Below are positions 35,690 to 46,371 of a DNA stretch of 64,000 nucleotides, one piece after another. The stretch comes from DASZQY01 sp963843565 (lineage in GTDB: Bacteria > Pseudomonadota > Alphaproteobacteria > Rhizobiales > Kaistiaceae), in assembly GCA_963843565.1 (NCBI GenBank), contig CAWJKY010000004.1, positions 434,001 to 498,000 on the forward strand. The letters run 5' to 3'. A program made the translations under genes and the position numbers. Below the pieces are notes generated by a model. That model made no database searches, had not been told where the DNA came from, and saw only the letters and a list, made by a program, of their open reading frames with translations. Within the stretch, counting starts at the first letter, position 1. Each line of letters begins with the position of its first letter.

Positions 35690-36484
35690 TTACGGGGCGT
35701 CGAGAATCTTCGCGACCCGCGCCGACAGCCCTTGCATGTCGAACACCGAGTAGCGCTCGTACCAGGCCTTGTCGTCTGCGCACGAACGCTTCAGATCGGC
35801 AACCGCACCGGGCTCCGCCCTGTGCCAGAGCGCGGTCAGACCGGCCCCGTCGATGAGCGTGACGACCTCGTCGCGCGGCAGCCCGGCGGCGACCATCGCC
35901 CGGCCCGCCGCCACGACCGTGCCGGTCCACTCGTGCGCGATGCTCGGGAAAAGCGTCGGCTCGAAGATGGCAAGACACGCGAACGCCCGCGCCTGGAGCG
36001 GCAACTCCGTCCCGAACAGCGCCTTGACGTCCTGCCACTGGGCGTCGGTCGGCGGGTGTTCGACGGTCCTCAGGCCGACCTCCTTGAGGGTCTGCGCGTG
36101 CTGCCCGGTCCACCAGGCGGCATCGGCGCCGCGCTGGATCACGTAGTTCACCTCGTCGCTGGCGCAATCGATGGGGTCGGCGGCAGGTTCCGCGCCGGCC
36201 AGCCGCGATGCGATCGCGCGGACCGCATCGGCGGGAAGCCCGTTCGCCCACAGACTGGCCACCAGCACACGGTTGCCCGAGTCCCACGCCGCATCGACGA
36301 CCGCCCGCTGGTCGGGGAAACAGGCAATCTCGATCTGGTGGGTGAAGATCGAATCGTCGACGTAGACGTCGAGCGCCGCCAGGAGATCGGCGTCGGGCAG
36401 GATCCGGTCGGGCAAAACGCCTGCGGCCGCGGCCGGGACCGCGGTCAGGAGCGCCAGTGCAAGGAGAAACGCCGGTCGCCTCAT
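35690..36484 (-). CDS. Exported protein of unknown function
   Basis: 264 residues with a clear signal peptide (MRRPAFLLALALLTAVPAAA, cleavage probably after AAA-G). The mature part is acidic and has several cysteines (IACFPDQ, IDCASDE, ACLAIFE, SCADDK) that could form disulfides in the periplasm. No domain recognised. It lies between sucB and lpdA, on the same strand, 27 bases after sucB, so it is probably cotranscribed with the 2-oxoglutarate dehydrogenase genes. Confidence 0.75.
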   Translation of the reverse strand: MRRPAFLLALALLTAVPAAAAGVLPDRILPDADLLAALDVYVDDSIFTHQIEIACFPDQRAVVDAAWDSGNRVLVASLWANGLPADAVRAIASRLAGAEPAADPIDCASDEVNYVIQRGADAAWWTGQHAQTLKEVGLRTVEHPPTDAQWQDVKALFGTELPLQARAFACLAIFEPTLFPSIAHEWTGTVVAAGRAMVAAGLPRDEVVTLIDGAGLTALWHRAEPGAVADLKRSCADDKAWYERYSVFDMQGLSARVAKILDAP

Positions 36485-36511
36485 GCGGGTGCGAGCGTTG
36501 CGCCGCCCCGC

Positions 36512-37795
<1,284 letters not shown>

Positions 37796-37819
37796 GCCGC
37801 TTCGTCCCGTTTCTCAGCC

Positions 37820-40786
37820 CTATTGCGCGAACGCTTCTTCCAGGAACGCGTTGAGCTGCGCCAGATGCCTTGCCATGAGGCCGGTCGCCGTCGATGCGGC
37901 GGCCGCCCGGCCGACGTAGCGCGCCCGCTTCGCACGTCCGCCGACCTGTTCAAGCACCCACTCGATGTACGGCTCGACGAACGTCCAGCCGCCCATGTTG
38001 CGGGGTTCTTCCTGGCACCATACCACGTCCGCCTGTGTGAAGCGGGACAGCTCCGTGATCAACGCCTTGGCCGGGAACGGATAGAGCTGCTCGACGCGCA
38101 GCAGATAGACATCGTCGATGCCGCGCTTCTCGCGCTCGTCGTAGAGATCGTAATAGACCTTGCCCGAGCACAGCACGACCCGCCTGATCTTCTCGTCGGC
38201 GACCAGCTTGACCTTGGCGTCCTTCAGGTACTCCGCATCGTCCCACAGCAGGCGGTGGAAGGTGGCGCCGGCGCCCATCTCCTCGAGCGTCGAGACGGCG
38301 TGCTTGTGGCGCAGCAGCGACTTCGGCGTCATCAGGATGAGCGGCTTGCGGAAATCGCGATGCAGCTGGCGGCGCAGGGCGTGGAAGTAGTTCGCCGGCG
38401 TCGTCAGGTTGGCAACCTGGATGTTGTCCTCCGCGCAGAGCTGCAGATAGCGCTCCAGCCGCGCCGAGGAGTGTTCCGGCCCCTGCCCTTCGTAGCCGTG
38501 CGGCAGCAGCATCACGAGGCCCGACATGCGCAGCCACTTGCGCTCGCCGGCCGACACGAACTGGTCGATGACCACCTGGGCGCCGTTGGCGAAATCGCCG
38601 AACTGGGCCTCCCACAGGGTGAGCGCATTGGGCTCGGCCAGCGAGAAGCCGTACTCGAAGCCGAGCACCGCCTCTTCCGACAGCATCGAATTGATGACCT
38701 CGAAACGCGCCGGCCCCTTGGCGAGCCCGTTGAGCGGGATCAGGCGTTCCTCGGTATCCTGATCGAACAGCACCGAGTGGCGCTGCGAGAAGGTGCCGCG
38801 CTCGACATCCTGGCCGGACAGGCGCACCGGGTGGCCCTCGGCGATCAGCGTGCCGAACGCCAGCGCCTCGGCGCTTGCCCAGTTGATGCCGACGCCGGCG
38901 TCGATCGACTTGCGCCGTTCCTCCACGAAGCGGCGGACGGTACGGTGCAGACTGAAGCCGTCGGGCACATCGGTGATCCGGCTGCCGATCGACCTCAGCG
39001 CCGCGACATCGACGCCGGTATCGCCACGGCGCACACCGTCGTCCTTGTCGGCGACCTTGATGCCCGACCAGACGCCGTCGAGCCAGTCGGCCTTGTTGGG
39101 GCGATAGTTCTGGCCGGCCTCGAATTCAGCCTCCAGGTGATGGCGCCAGCCGGCGCGCGCGTGCTCGACCTCGTCGGCGCTGACCAGCCCCTCCTCGACC
39201 AGCTTCTTCGAGTAGATCTCCAGCGTCGTCGGATGATCGGCGATCGCCTTGTACATCAGCGGCTGGGTAAAGCTCGGCTCGTCGCCCTCGTTATGGCCGT
39301 GGCGGCGGTAGCAGAACATGTCGACCACCACCGGCTTGTGGAACTTCTGCCGGAACTCGGTGGCGACCTTGGCGGCATAGACCACCGCCTCGGGATCGTC
39401 GCCGTTGGCGTGCAGGATCAGCGCCTCGACCGTCTTGGCGACGTCGGAGGGATAGGGCGAGGAACGCGCGAAGCGCGGATTGGTGGTGAAGCCGATCTGG
39501 TTGTTGATGATGACGTGCACCGAACCCGAGGTGCGATGGCCGCGCAGTTGCGACAGGCCGAAGCATTCGGCGACCACGCCCTGACCGGCAAACGAGGCGT
39601 CGCCATGCAGGATGAGCGGCAGGATGCGGCCGCGCTCTTCCAGCGACACCACCTCGCCGCGCGGCTTGTCGGCGTGCTGGTCCTGCTTGGCGCGCGCCTT
39701 GCCGAGAACCACCGGATCGACGATCTCCAGGTGCGACGGGTTGGCGGTCAGCGACAGGTGGACCTTGTTGCCGGCGAACTCGCGGTCCGACGAGGCGCCG
39801 AGGTGGTACTTGACGTCGCCGGAGCCTTCGACCTCGTCGGGCGAGGCCGAACCGCCCCGGAACTCGTGGAAGATGACCCGGTGCGGCTTGCCGAGCACCT
39901 GGGCGAGCACGTTTAGCCGGCCGCGGTGGGACATGCCGACGACGATCTCGCGGACGCCGAGGGCGCCGCCGCGCTTGATGATCTGCTCGAGCGCCGGGAT
40001 CACCAATTCGCCGCCGTCGAGGCCGAAACGCTTGGTGCCGGTGTACTTGAGGTCGAGGAACTTCTCGAAGCCCTCCGCCTCGATCAGCTTGTTGAGGATC
40101 GCCTTCTTGCCTTCCGGCGTGAAGGTGATGCCCTTGTCCGGCCCCTCGATGCGCTCCTGGATCCACGCCTTCTCGGCGGGATCGGAGATGTGCATGAACT
40201 CGACGCCGAGCGTCGAGCAGTAGGTCCGGCGGAGCACCTCGACCATCTCGCGGATGGTGGCGAACTCCATGCCGAGCACGTGGTCGATGAAGATGCGCCG
40301 GTCGTAATCGGCCTCGCCGAAGCCGTAGGACGCCGGATCGAGCTCCGCCTCGTCGCCGGCGCGCTCGAGCCCGAGGGGGTCGAGATTGGCGTGGAAATGG
40401 CCGCGGATGCGGTAGGCGCGAATCATCATCAACGCGCGCACCGAATCGCGCGCCGCACCGAGCACCGTCGCCCCATCGATCTCGGCACCGCGCGAGACGA
40501 TCTTGGCGGCGATCTTGCGGGCGGCGCCGGCTTCGACCTCCGCCCAGTTGCCGTCGAGCGCCGAGGTCAGATCGCCGTTGGTGATCGGCGGCCAGTCGGC
40601 GCGCTGCCACGACGGCTTGCGCTCGACGCCGCCGTCCTTGAGGTCGGCAAAAAAGGCCTGCCACTCCGCGTCGACCGACTTGGGGTCTTGCGCGTAGCGC
40701 GAGCTCATGTCTTCGAGATAGGGCGCATTCGCGCCGTAGAGGAAGGATGTCGCCGCGAATGCCTCGTTCGCGTCTTGGCGTGCCAT
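37820..40786 (-). CDS. sucA: 2-oxoglutarate dehydrogenase E1 (thiamine diphosphate)
   Basis: Decarboxylates 2-oxoglutarate. 988 residues, normal. N-terminal F-L-Y-G-A-N-A-P-Y-L-E-D, the GMSHRGRLNVLAQVLGKP segment, the ThDP-binding G-D-A-S-F-A-G-Q-G-V ... NNQIGFTT region, and the transketolase-like C-terminal part (RGTFSQRHSVLFDQ, QFGDFANGAQVVIDQFV). First of sucA-sucB-unknown-lpdA; sucD lies 126 bases upstream. Confidence 0.97.
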   Translation of the reverse strand: MARQDANEAFAATSFLYGANAPYLEDMSSRYAQDPKSVDAEWQAFFADLKDGGVERKPSWQRADWPPITNGDLTSALDGNWAEVEAGAARKIAAKIVSRGAEIDGATVLGAARDSVRALMMIRAYRIRGHFHANLDPLGLERAGDEAELDPASYGFGEADYDRRIFIDHVLGMEFATIREMVEVLRRTYCSTLGVEFMHISDPAEKAWIQERIEGPDKGITFTPEGKKAILNKLIEAEGFEKFLDLKYTGTKRFGLDGGELVIPALEQIIKRGGALGVREIVVGMSHRGRLNVLAQVLGKPHRVIFHEFRGGSASPDEVEGSGDVKYHLGASSDREFAGNKVHLSLTANPSHLEIVDPVVLGKARAKQDQHADKPRGEVVSLEERGRILPLILHGDASFAGQGVVAECFGLSQLRGHRTSGSVHVIINNQIGFTTNPRFARSSPYPSDVAKTVEALILHANGDDPEAVVYAAKVATEFRQKFHKPVVVDMFCYRRHGHNEGDEPSFTQPLMYKAIADHPTTLEIYSKKLVEEGLVSADEVEHARAGWRHHLEAEFEAGQNYRPNKADWLDGVWSGIKVADKDDGVRRGDTGVDVAALRSIGSRITDVPDGFSLHRTVRRFVEERRKSIDAGVGINWASAEALAFGTLIAEGHPVRLSGQDVERGTFSQRHSVLFDQDTEERLIPLNGLAKGPARFEVINSMLSEEAVLGFEYGFSLAEPNALTLWEAQFGDFANGAQVVIDQFVSAGERKWLRMSGLVMLLPHGYEGQGPEHSSARLERYLQLCAEDNIQVANLTTPANYFHALRRQLHRDFRKPLILMTPKSLLRHKHAVSTLEEMGAGATFHRLLWDDAEYLKDAKVKLVADEKIRRVVLCSGKVYYDLYDEREKRGIDDVYLLRVEQLYPFPAKALITELSRFTQADVVWCQEEPRNMGGWTFVEPYIEWVLEQVGGRAKRARYVGRAAAASTATGLMARHLAQLNAFLEEAFAQ

Positions 40787-40912
40787 GTCTTGTCAGCATC
40801 CGCGGGGTGGGGTCCCGCGCTCTCGGTTGTGCGCGGCCACGAGCCACGCTCTAATCATCGACCCCGCCCGAAATCAACCTGAATTCCTTGACCCGTATCT
40901 GGGGTAGCGACC

Positions 40913-41797
40913 TCAACTCCTCAAGACATCCACCAGCGTCCGGCCGATGCGGGCCGGCAATTCTGCAACCGTGACCCCGGCGGAGCGCATGGCCTCGATC
41001 TTGTTGCCGGCGCCCCCGCTGCCACCTGCAATGATCGCGCCAGCATGGCCCATGCGGCGGCCGGGCGGCGCCGTCAACCCGGCGATGAAGCCAACCACGG
41101 GTTTCTGTCGCCCGCGTGACGCTTCGTCCTTGAGGAAAGCCGCCGCGACTTCTTCCGAAGCGCCGCCGATCTCGCCGATCATGACGATCGATTTGGTCGC
41201 CGGATCCGCGAGGAACATCTCCAGCACGTCGATGAAATCCATGCCCTTGACCGGATCGCCGCCGATGCCGACGGCGGTGGTCTGGCCGAGGCCGGCATTG
41301 GTGGTCTGGAACACCGCCTCGTAGGTAAGCGTGCCGGAACGCGAGACGATGCCGACGCTGCCGGTCGCGAAGATGTTACCGGGCATGATGCCGATCTTGC
41401 AGGCACCGGCGGTCATGACACCCGGGCAGTTCGGTCCGATCAGGCGCGACTTCGACCCCGTCAGGGCCCGCCGGACCCGCACCATGTCCGTCACCGGGAT
41501 GCCCTCGGTGATGCACACGATCAGCGGAATTTCGGCGGCGATCGCCTCAAGGATCGCGTCGGCGGCGAACGGCGGCGGCACGTAGATGGCGGTCGCATCG
41601 GGGCTGACCGCCGCCACCGCCTCGTGGACCGTGTTGAAGACCGGCAGGCCGAGGTGCGTCTGGCCGCCCTTCCCCGGCGACACGCCGCCGACCATCTTCG
41701 TGCCGTAGGCGATCGCCTGCTCGGAATGGAAGGTGCCGTTCTTGCCGGTGAAGCCCTGGCAGATGACCTTCGTGTTGGCGTCGACGAGAATGGACAT
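40913..41797 (-). CDS. sucD: Succinyl-CoA ligase alpha subunit
   Basis: Carries the phosphohistidine and binds CoA. Starts MSILVDANTKVICQGFTGKN; CoA-binding KGGQTHLGLPVFNTV; the active-site histidine in GRRMGHAGAIIAGGSG near residue 246. 294 residues. It is separated from sucC by a gene for an exported protein, which is unusual. Confidence 0.96.
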   Translation of the reverse strand: MSILVDANTKVICQGFTGKNGTFHSEQAIAYGTKMVGGVSPGKGGQTHLGLPVFNTVHEAVAAVSPDATAIYVPPPFAADAILEAIAAEIPLIVCITEGIPVTDMVRVRRALTGSKSRLIGPNCPGVMTAGACKIGIMPGNIFATGSVGIVSRSGTLTYEAVFQTTNAGLGQTTAVGIGGDPVKGMDFIDVLEMFLADPATKSIVMIGEIGGASEEVAAAFLKDEASRGRQKPVVGFIAGLTAPPGRRMGHAGAIIAGGSGGAGNKIEAMRSAGVTVAELPARIGRTLVDVLRS

Positions 41798-41823
41798 GAG
41801 GTGGGTTTCGCTTCTGGCGGGAA

Positions 41824-42354
41824 CTAACGGGGTGGCGTGGACGCCCAGGTTTCGAGTGCGAGCGACGCCACGGAGCCCGAGGCATTGAGGATGACAACGA
41901 CGAGTGGCGCCAGACCCGGCCGCTTCAGCGTCGCCGAAACAATGCCGGGCGCGGGCGCGATGATTTCGCCATCGAGCGGACCGAGCAACGGGTTGGCCTC
42001 GAGCGTCGCCCGCAGTCCCAGGACCGCGTCCGGCGCCACCGCGCCAATCACGCCGACCGTGCAATAGCCGCGCTCGCTGTCCGCGAAGGTTTGCCGGATC
42101 ACCGCGACGAGGCGTTTCCCGTCGGCACTGACGTAGTTCCGGCTGACCGCATTGCGTATCGTGGCGCCGTAGCTCTCTTGCAGGCCCGCCCGGGCGAGCG
42201 CTTCGTCGAGCCCGCCGGCGCCGAGCAGCGCGGCCGGGCACACGCTGGCGAAATCGGAAAGCGCCACGACTTGCGGCTCCTCGGCGCGCGCCATCCCGAA
42301 CGCGAGGATCATGGGGATCGGGAGCGCCGCCGCGAGGATGGCCCGGATTGCCAC
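41824..42354 (-). CDS. Exported protein of unknown function between sucC and sucD
   Basis: 176 residues from a GTG at 42354, which follows GAGAGG by 9 bases and lies 5 bases after the sucC stop. N-terminal signal peptide (AIRAILAAALPIPMILAFG then MARAEE). Two cysteines (SVCPAALLG, GYCTVGVIG) could form a disulfide. The rest (LSDFASVCPAALLGAGGLDE, GKRLVAVIRQTF) gives no known family to me. Tight spacing means cotranscription and possibly coupling with sucC and sucD. A longer open frame through sucC is only antisense-like shadow. Confidence 0.7.
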   Translation of the reverse strand: MAIRAILAAALPIPMILAFGMARAEEPQVVALSDFASVCPAALLGAGGLDEALARAGLQESYGATIRNAVSRNYVSADGKRLVAVIRQTFADSERGYCTVGVIGAVAPDAVLGLRATLEANPLLGPLDGEIIAPAPGIVSATLKRPGLAPLVVVILNASGSVASLALETWASTPPR

Positions 42355-42359
42355 CCCGC

Positions 42360-43553
42360 CTAGCCTCTCACCGCACTGACGACCTTCTGGGCGGCATCGT
42401 CGAGGTCGTCGGCGCTGATGACGTTGAGGCCCGATTCGGCGATGAGCTTCTTGCCGAGTTCGACGTTGGTGCCTTCCAGCCGCACCACCAGCGGCAGCGT
42501 CAGCCCGACCTCGCGAACCGCGGCGAGGATGCCCTCGGCGACCACGTCGCAGCGCATGATGCCGCCGAAGATGTTGACCAGCACGCCCTTCACGCTCGGG
42601 TCCGCGGTGATCAGCTTGAAGGCGGCGGTGACCTTTTCCTTGCTGGCGCCGCCGCCGACATCGAGGAAGTTGGCGGGCTCGGCGCCGTAGAGCTTGATGA
42701 TGTCCATGGTCGCCATGGCCAGCCCGGCGCCGTTGACCATGCAGCCGATGGTGCCGTCGAGAGCGATGTAGTTGAGGTCGCTCTTGGCGGCCTCTACCTC
42801 GCGCGGGTCTTCCTCGTCCGGGTCGCGCAGGGCCGCGATGTCCGGGTGGCGGAACAGCGCGTTGTCGTCGAAGTTGATCTTGGCATCGAGGCAGAGAAGC
42901 TCGCCCGTCTCGGTGACCACCAGCGGGTTGATCTCGACCAGGCTCATGTCCTTGGCCATGAATGCCTCGTAGAGGCCGGCGACCAGCTTCATGCACGCCT
43001 TGACCGCGTCGCCGCTGAGGCCGAGCGCATAGGCGATCGTCTGGCCGACGTAGGGGCTGTAGCCCGCCGCCGGATCGACGTGGACGGTGACGATCTTCTC
43101 CGGCGTCTTCTCGGCGACCTCCTCGATGTCCATGCCGCCGGCCTCGGAGACGACGAAGGCAATGCGCCCGTTGGCGCGATCGACGAGCGCGGAGAGATAG
43201 AGCTCGCGGGCAATCGCCGAGCCTTCTTCCAGATAGAGGCGGCGCACCACCCGGCCGTCGGCGCCGCTCTGCTTGGTGACCAGCGTGGCGCCCAGCATCT
43301 GGCCGGCAAACGCGGCGGCCTCGGCCGGCGACTTCGCCAGACGCACGCCGCCTGCGGCACCGGCGGAAGCTTCCTTGAACTTGCCCTTGCCGCGCCCGCC
43401 CGCGTGGATCTGCGCCTTGACGACGACGATCGGCGACTTCAGCGAGGCCGCCGCCTTTTCCGCCTCGTCGGCCGAGAACACCGCGACGCCGTTTGCGAGC
43501 GGAACGCCGAATTCGCGGAGCACCGCCTTGGCCTGGTACTCGTGGATGTTCAC
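42360..43553 (-). CDS. sucC: Succinyl-CoA ligase beta subunit
   Basis: ATP-grasp subunit. Starts MNIHEYQAKAVLREFGVPLA; KAQIHAGGRGKGKFKEA binds nucleotide; SLVEINPLVVTETGELLCLD, GCMVNGAGLAMATMDIIKLY and NFLDVGGGA are conserved. 397 residues. 30 bases after mdh. Confidence 0.97.
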   Translation of the reverse strand: MNIHEYQAKAVLREFGVPLANGVAVFSADEAEKAAASLKSPIVVVKAQIHAGGRGKGKFKEASAGAAGGVRLAKSPAEAAAFAGQMLGATLVTKQSGADGRVVRRLYLEEGSAIARELYLSALVDRANGRIAFVVSEAGGMDIEEVAEKTPEKIVTVHVDPAAGYSPYVGQTIAYALGLSGDAVKACMKLVAGLYEAFMAKDMSLVEINPLVVTETGELLCLDAKINFDDNALFRHPDIAALRDPDEEDPREVEAAKSDLNYIALDGTIGCMVNGAGLAMATMDIIKLYGAEPANFLDVGGGASKEKVTAAFKLITADPSVKGVLVNIFGGIMRCDVVAEGILAAVREVGLTLPLVVRLEGTNVELGKKLIAESGLNVISADDLDDAAQKVVSAVRG

Positions 43554-43583
43554 GCCTGCCCCCCCTCGCCGGCTCCGCCGGAT

Positions 43584-44549
43584 CTATTTCCCCAGCGCCG
43601 GCACGATGCGGGTGCAGGCCTCGACCAGCCCCTCCACGGCGGTGATCGACTTGTCGAACATGGCGCGTTCCGGCTTGGCGAGGTCGATCTCGATGACCCG
43701 CTCGACGCCCTTGGCGCCGATGATCGCCGGCACGCCGATATAGCGGTCGCGCACGCCGTATTCGCCCTTCAGGCAGACCGCGCACGGCAGCACGCGCTTC
43801 TGGTCCCGGAGGTAGCTCTCCGCCATGGCAATCGCCGAATGAGCGGGCGCGTAGAAGGCCGAGCCGGTCTTGAGCAGGCCGACGATCTCGGCGCCGCCGT
43901 CGCGGGTCCGCTGGACGATTTCCTCAAGCCGCTGCTTGGTGGTCCAGCCCATCTGGATAAGGTCGGGGAGCGGGATGCCGGCAACCGTCGAATAGCGCGT
44001 CAGCGGCACCATGGTGTCGCCGTGGCCGCCGAGCACGAAGGCGGTGACGTCCTCCACCGACACGTCGAACTCGGTGGCGAGGAAATAGCGGAAGCGGGCC
44101 GAATCGAGCACGCCGGCCATGCCGACGACCATGTCCTTGGGCAGCCCGGAGAACTTCTGCAGAGCCCACACCATGGCGTCGAGCGGATTGGTGATGCAGA
44201 TGACGAACGCCTTGGGGGCGTATTTCTTGAGGCCGGCGCCGACCTGCTCCATGACCTTGAGGTTGATCTCGAGAAGGTCGTCGCGGCTCATGCCGGGCTT
44301 GCGCGGGCTGCCGGCGGTGACGATGGCGACGTCGGCGCCCTTGATGGCGGCATAGGCCGAGGTGCCGACGAAGCGGGCGTTGAAGCCGGCGACCGGCGAA
44401 GCCTCGGCAATGTCGAGCGATTTGCCGTCCGGGATGCCTTCGACGACGTCGAACATGACGACGTCGCCGAGCTCCTTGAGGCCGACGAGATGGGCCAGCG
44501 TGCCGCCGATCTGGCCGGCTCCGATCAATGCGATCCGTGGGCGCGCCAT
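43584..44549 (-). CDS. mdh: Malate dehydrogenase
   Basis: NAD-dependent, lactate-dehydrogenase-like form typical of Rhizobiales. MARPRIALIGAGQIGGTLAH gives the Rossmann loop; SRDDLLEINLKVM, the catalytic-site LGGHGDTMVPLTRYS, and RVIEIDL are present. The ATG at 44549 has GAGGA 9 bases upstream; 321 residues. First of the mdh-sucC-sucD-sucA-sucB run. Confidence 0.96.
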   Translation of the reverse strand: MARPRIALIGAGQIGGTLAHLVGLKELGDVVMFDVVEGIPDGKSLDIAEASPVAGFNARFVGTSAYAAIKGADVAIVTAGSPRKPGMSRDDLLEINLKVMEQVGAGLKKYAPKAFVICITNPLDAMVWALQKFSGLPKDMVVGMAGVLDSARFRYFLATEFDVSVEDVTAFVLGGHGDTMVPLTRYSTVAGIPLPDLIQMGWTTKQRLEEIVQRTRDGGAEIVGLLKTGSAFYAPAHSAIAMAESYLRDQKRVLPCAVCLKGEYGVRDRYIGVPAIIGAKGVERVIEIDLAKPERAMFDKSITAVEGLVEACTRIVPALGK

Positions 44550-44664
44550 GGCGGGATTTCCTCGCGACAAGGTTGGTCTGATCGGCCGGAAACGGCCGGT
44601 CCGGTTGACTAACCCTAATGATGTTGCCGCGCAAGCGGCGGGGTCGGCGCGCGGCGAAACGCCG

Positions 44665-45042
44665 TCAGGCAGCGTCGCTGCGCGCCGGGCGAATCAGAAC
44701 GTCAGCCGAGATTCCAAGCCCCTCGTGCAGCCGACGGATCATGGCGATCGACAGGCCCCTGCGGCGATTGAGGATTTCGGCGACCCTGGTGCGTGTGCCG
44801 ATGAGTGGTTCGAGATCCTTGCGGCTCAGGCCCTGCTGCTCCATGCGAAACTTGATGGCCTCGACCGGGTCGGGCGGGTCCATCGGCTCATGCTCGGCTT
44901 CATAGGCATCGATCAGGGTCGCCAGCACTTCGAGGCGATCGCCTGCCGGCGTGCCGAGTTTGGCGCCCCAGAGCTTTTCGACATCCGCGAGGGCGCGTTC
45001 GTAATCCTTCCGCGTGCGGATCGGCCTGATGTCAGTTGCCAT
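44665..45042 (-). CDS. higA: HigA-type antitoxin (orphan)
   Basis: 125-residue DNA-binding antitoxin with an N-terminal arm (DIRPIRTRKDYERALADVEK) and a helix-turn-helix around residues 74-100 (RMEQQGLSRKDLEPLIGTRT, AEILNRRRGLSIAMIRRLHE), as in HigA of RelE/HigB systems. Its start overlaps the end of the higB remnant by 11 bases, the usual toxin-first order. Since the toxin is beheaded, it may now act only as a regulator. Confidence 0.85.
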   Translation of the reverse strand: MATDIRPIRTRKDYERALADVEKLWGAKLGTPAGDRLEVLATLIDAYEAEHEPMDPPDPVEAIKFRMEQQGLSRKDLEPLIGTRTRVAEILNRRRGLSIAMIRRLHEGLGISADVLIRPARSDAA

Positions 45043-45227
45043 GCTTCACCTTTGCCACGTCGATACGATCGTATGCCCGGTGATCGCCAATCCACTTGAT
45101 CCAGACGATCCCTTTCTCGAAATCAACCGCAACCACCAACCGATACGCATTGCCCTTGAGATTGAAAACGATCCGTTCCGCGTTGATGACACTGGCGGTC
45201 GCGTACCGTCGCCTGATGTCGGCGGTG
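45032..45227 (-). pseudogene. higB: higB toxin remnant, 5' end missing
   Basis: About 65 codons of the C-terminal two-thirds of a HigB-type mRNA interferase: TADIRRRYATASVINAERIV, FNLKGNAYRLVVAVDFEKG and IKWIGDHRAYDRIDVAKVK, ending at TGA 45032-45034. Upstream, the frame enters the 3' end of zapE and meets a TGA with no start codon in between, so the N-terminal third is gone. Confidence 0.8.
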
Positions 45228-46355
45228 CTAGCGCGCCCCGTGCGGGGCGGCGAGGTAGGGCGCCGAGCGCATCTCGGTCAGCCGCGAGACGGTGCGCCGG
45301 AAGGCGAACGCCTCCTCGCCGCCGCGCGCGGCATAGAGCGCCGCGGGCTCGGCCGCCGCCGACGCGATCAGCTTGACGCGAAGATCGTAGAACGTGTCGA
45401 CCATGAGGATGAACCGGCGCGCCACGTCGCGCCGCTCCGGCGCGATCACCGCGATGTCGTCGACGAAGACGGTGTCGTAGGCCCGCGCGATCTGGAGGTA
45501 GTCGTGGGCGCCGAGCGGCGCCTCGCAGAGATCGGCGAAGGCGAAACGGGCGATTCCCTCGGCGGAGCGCGGCACGGCGATGTCGCGGCCTCGTGTCCTG
45601 AGCGTCGCCGGACGCCCGGGATCGTCCCCGGCAAGGCGCCGCCACAAGCGGTCGAGCGCGGCGTGCGCCGCCGCCCCCAGCGGCGTCACGTAGACGTCCG
45701 AACCGGCGAGGCGCGCCAGCCGATAGTCGGTGGGTGTCTCGAGATGCACGACGGTCACGCGGCTCTTCAGCACATCGATGAAGGGAAGGAAGAGGCCGCG
45801 GTTGAGGCCGTTCCGGTAGAGGCCCTCGGGCGCCACGTTCGACGTCGCCACCAGCACGAGGCCGCGGTCGAACAGCGCCGAGAACAGCCGCGCCAGGATC
45901 ATCGCATCGGCGATGTCGGTGACCTGAAATTCGTCGAGGCAGAGGAGCCTGGTCTCGCGCGCCACATCGGCGGCGACCGGCGCGATCGGATCGCCGCCAT
46001 TGCCGCCGGTGCGGGCCGCATGGATGCGATCCTGGATGTCGCTCATGAAGGCGTCGAAGTGAACGCGCCGCTTGCGGGGCACCGACACCGCGGCGAAGAA
46101 GGCATCCATGAGCATGGTCTTGCCGCGCCCGACCTCGCCGTCGATGTAGAGACCGGCGGGCGACGCACGCGCGCGGCCGGCGAAGCGCTTGAGGAGGCCG
46201 GCGCGGCCGCCCGCCTTCAGATCGGCGGCGAGACGATCGAGGTGCGCGACGACAGCGCGCTGCTGGACGTCTTCGCTGATCGCGCCGGAAGCGACCATCG
46301 CCGCGTAGCGGTCGGCCACCGACCCCGCGCCGCGCCGGGCGTGTCGCGGCGTCAT
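45228..46355 (-). CDS. zapE: Cell division ATPase ZapE (AFG1 family)
   Basis: AFG1-like ATPase associated with the divisome. Walker A in GLYIDGEVGRGKTMLMDAFF near residue 75, Walker B region LLCLDEFQVTDIADAMIL, and ARLFSALFDRGLVLVATSN. 375 residues from the ATG at 46355. Its TAG stop coincides with the break point of the higB remnant, so loss of the toxin start involved this boundary. Confidence 0.9.
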   Translation of the reverse strand: MTPRHARRGAGSVADRYAAMVASGAISEDVQQRAVVAHLDRLAADLKAGGRAGLLKRFAGRARASPAGLYIDGEVGRGKTMLMDAFFAAVSVPRKRRVHFDAFMSDIQDRIHAARTGGNGGDPIAPVAADVARETRLLCLDEFQVTDIADAMILARLFSALFDRGLVLVATSNVAPEGLYRNGLNRGLFLPFIDVLKSRVTVVHLETPTDYRLARLAGSDVYVTPLGAAAHAALDRLWRRLAGDDPGRPATLRTRGRDIAVPRSAEGIARFAFADLCEAPLGAHDYLQIARAYDTVFVDDIAVIAPERRDVARRFILMVDTFYDLRVKLIASAAAEPAALYAARGGEEAFAFRRTVSRLTEMRSAPYLAAPHGAR

Positions 46356-46371
46356 GCGTGCGGCGCGAAGC

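Noticed and set aside
41824..43785. 653-codon minus-strand frame through sucC
   Set aside because: Only its last 176 codons (the exported protein) look real; the rest is an out-of-frame reading of sucC.
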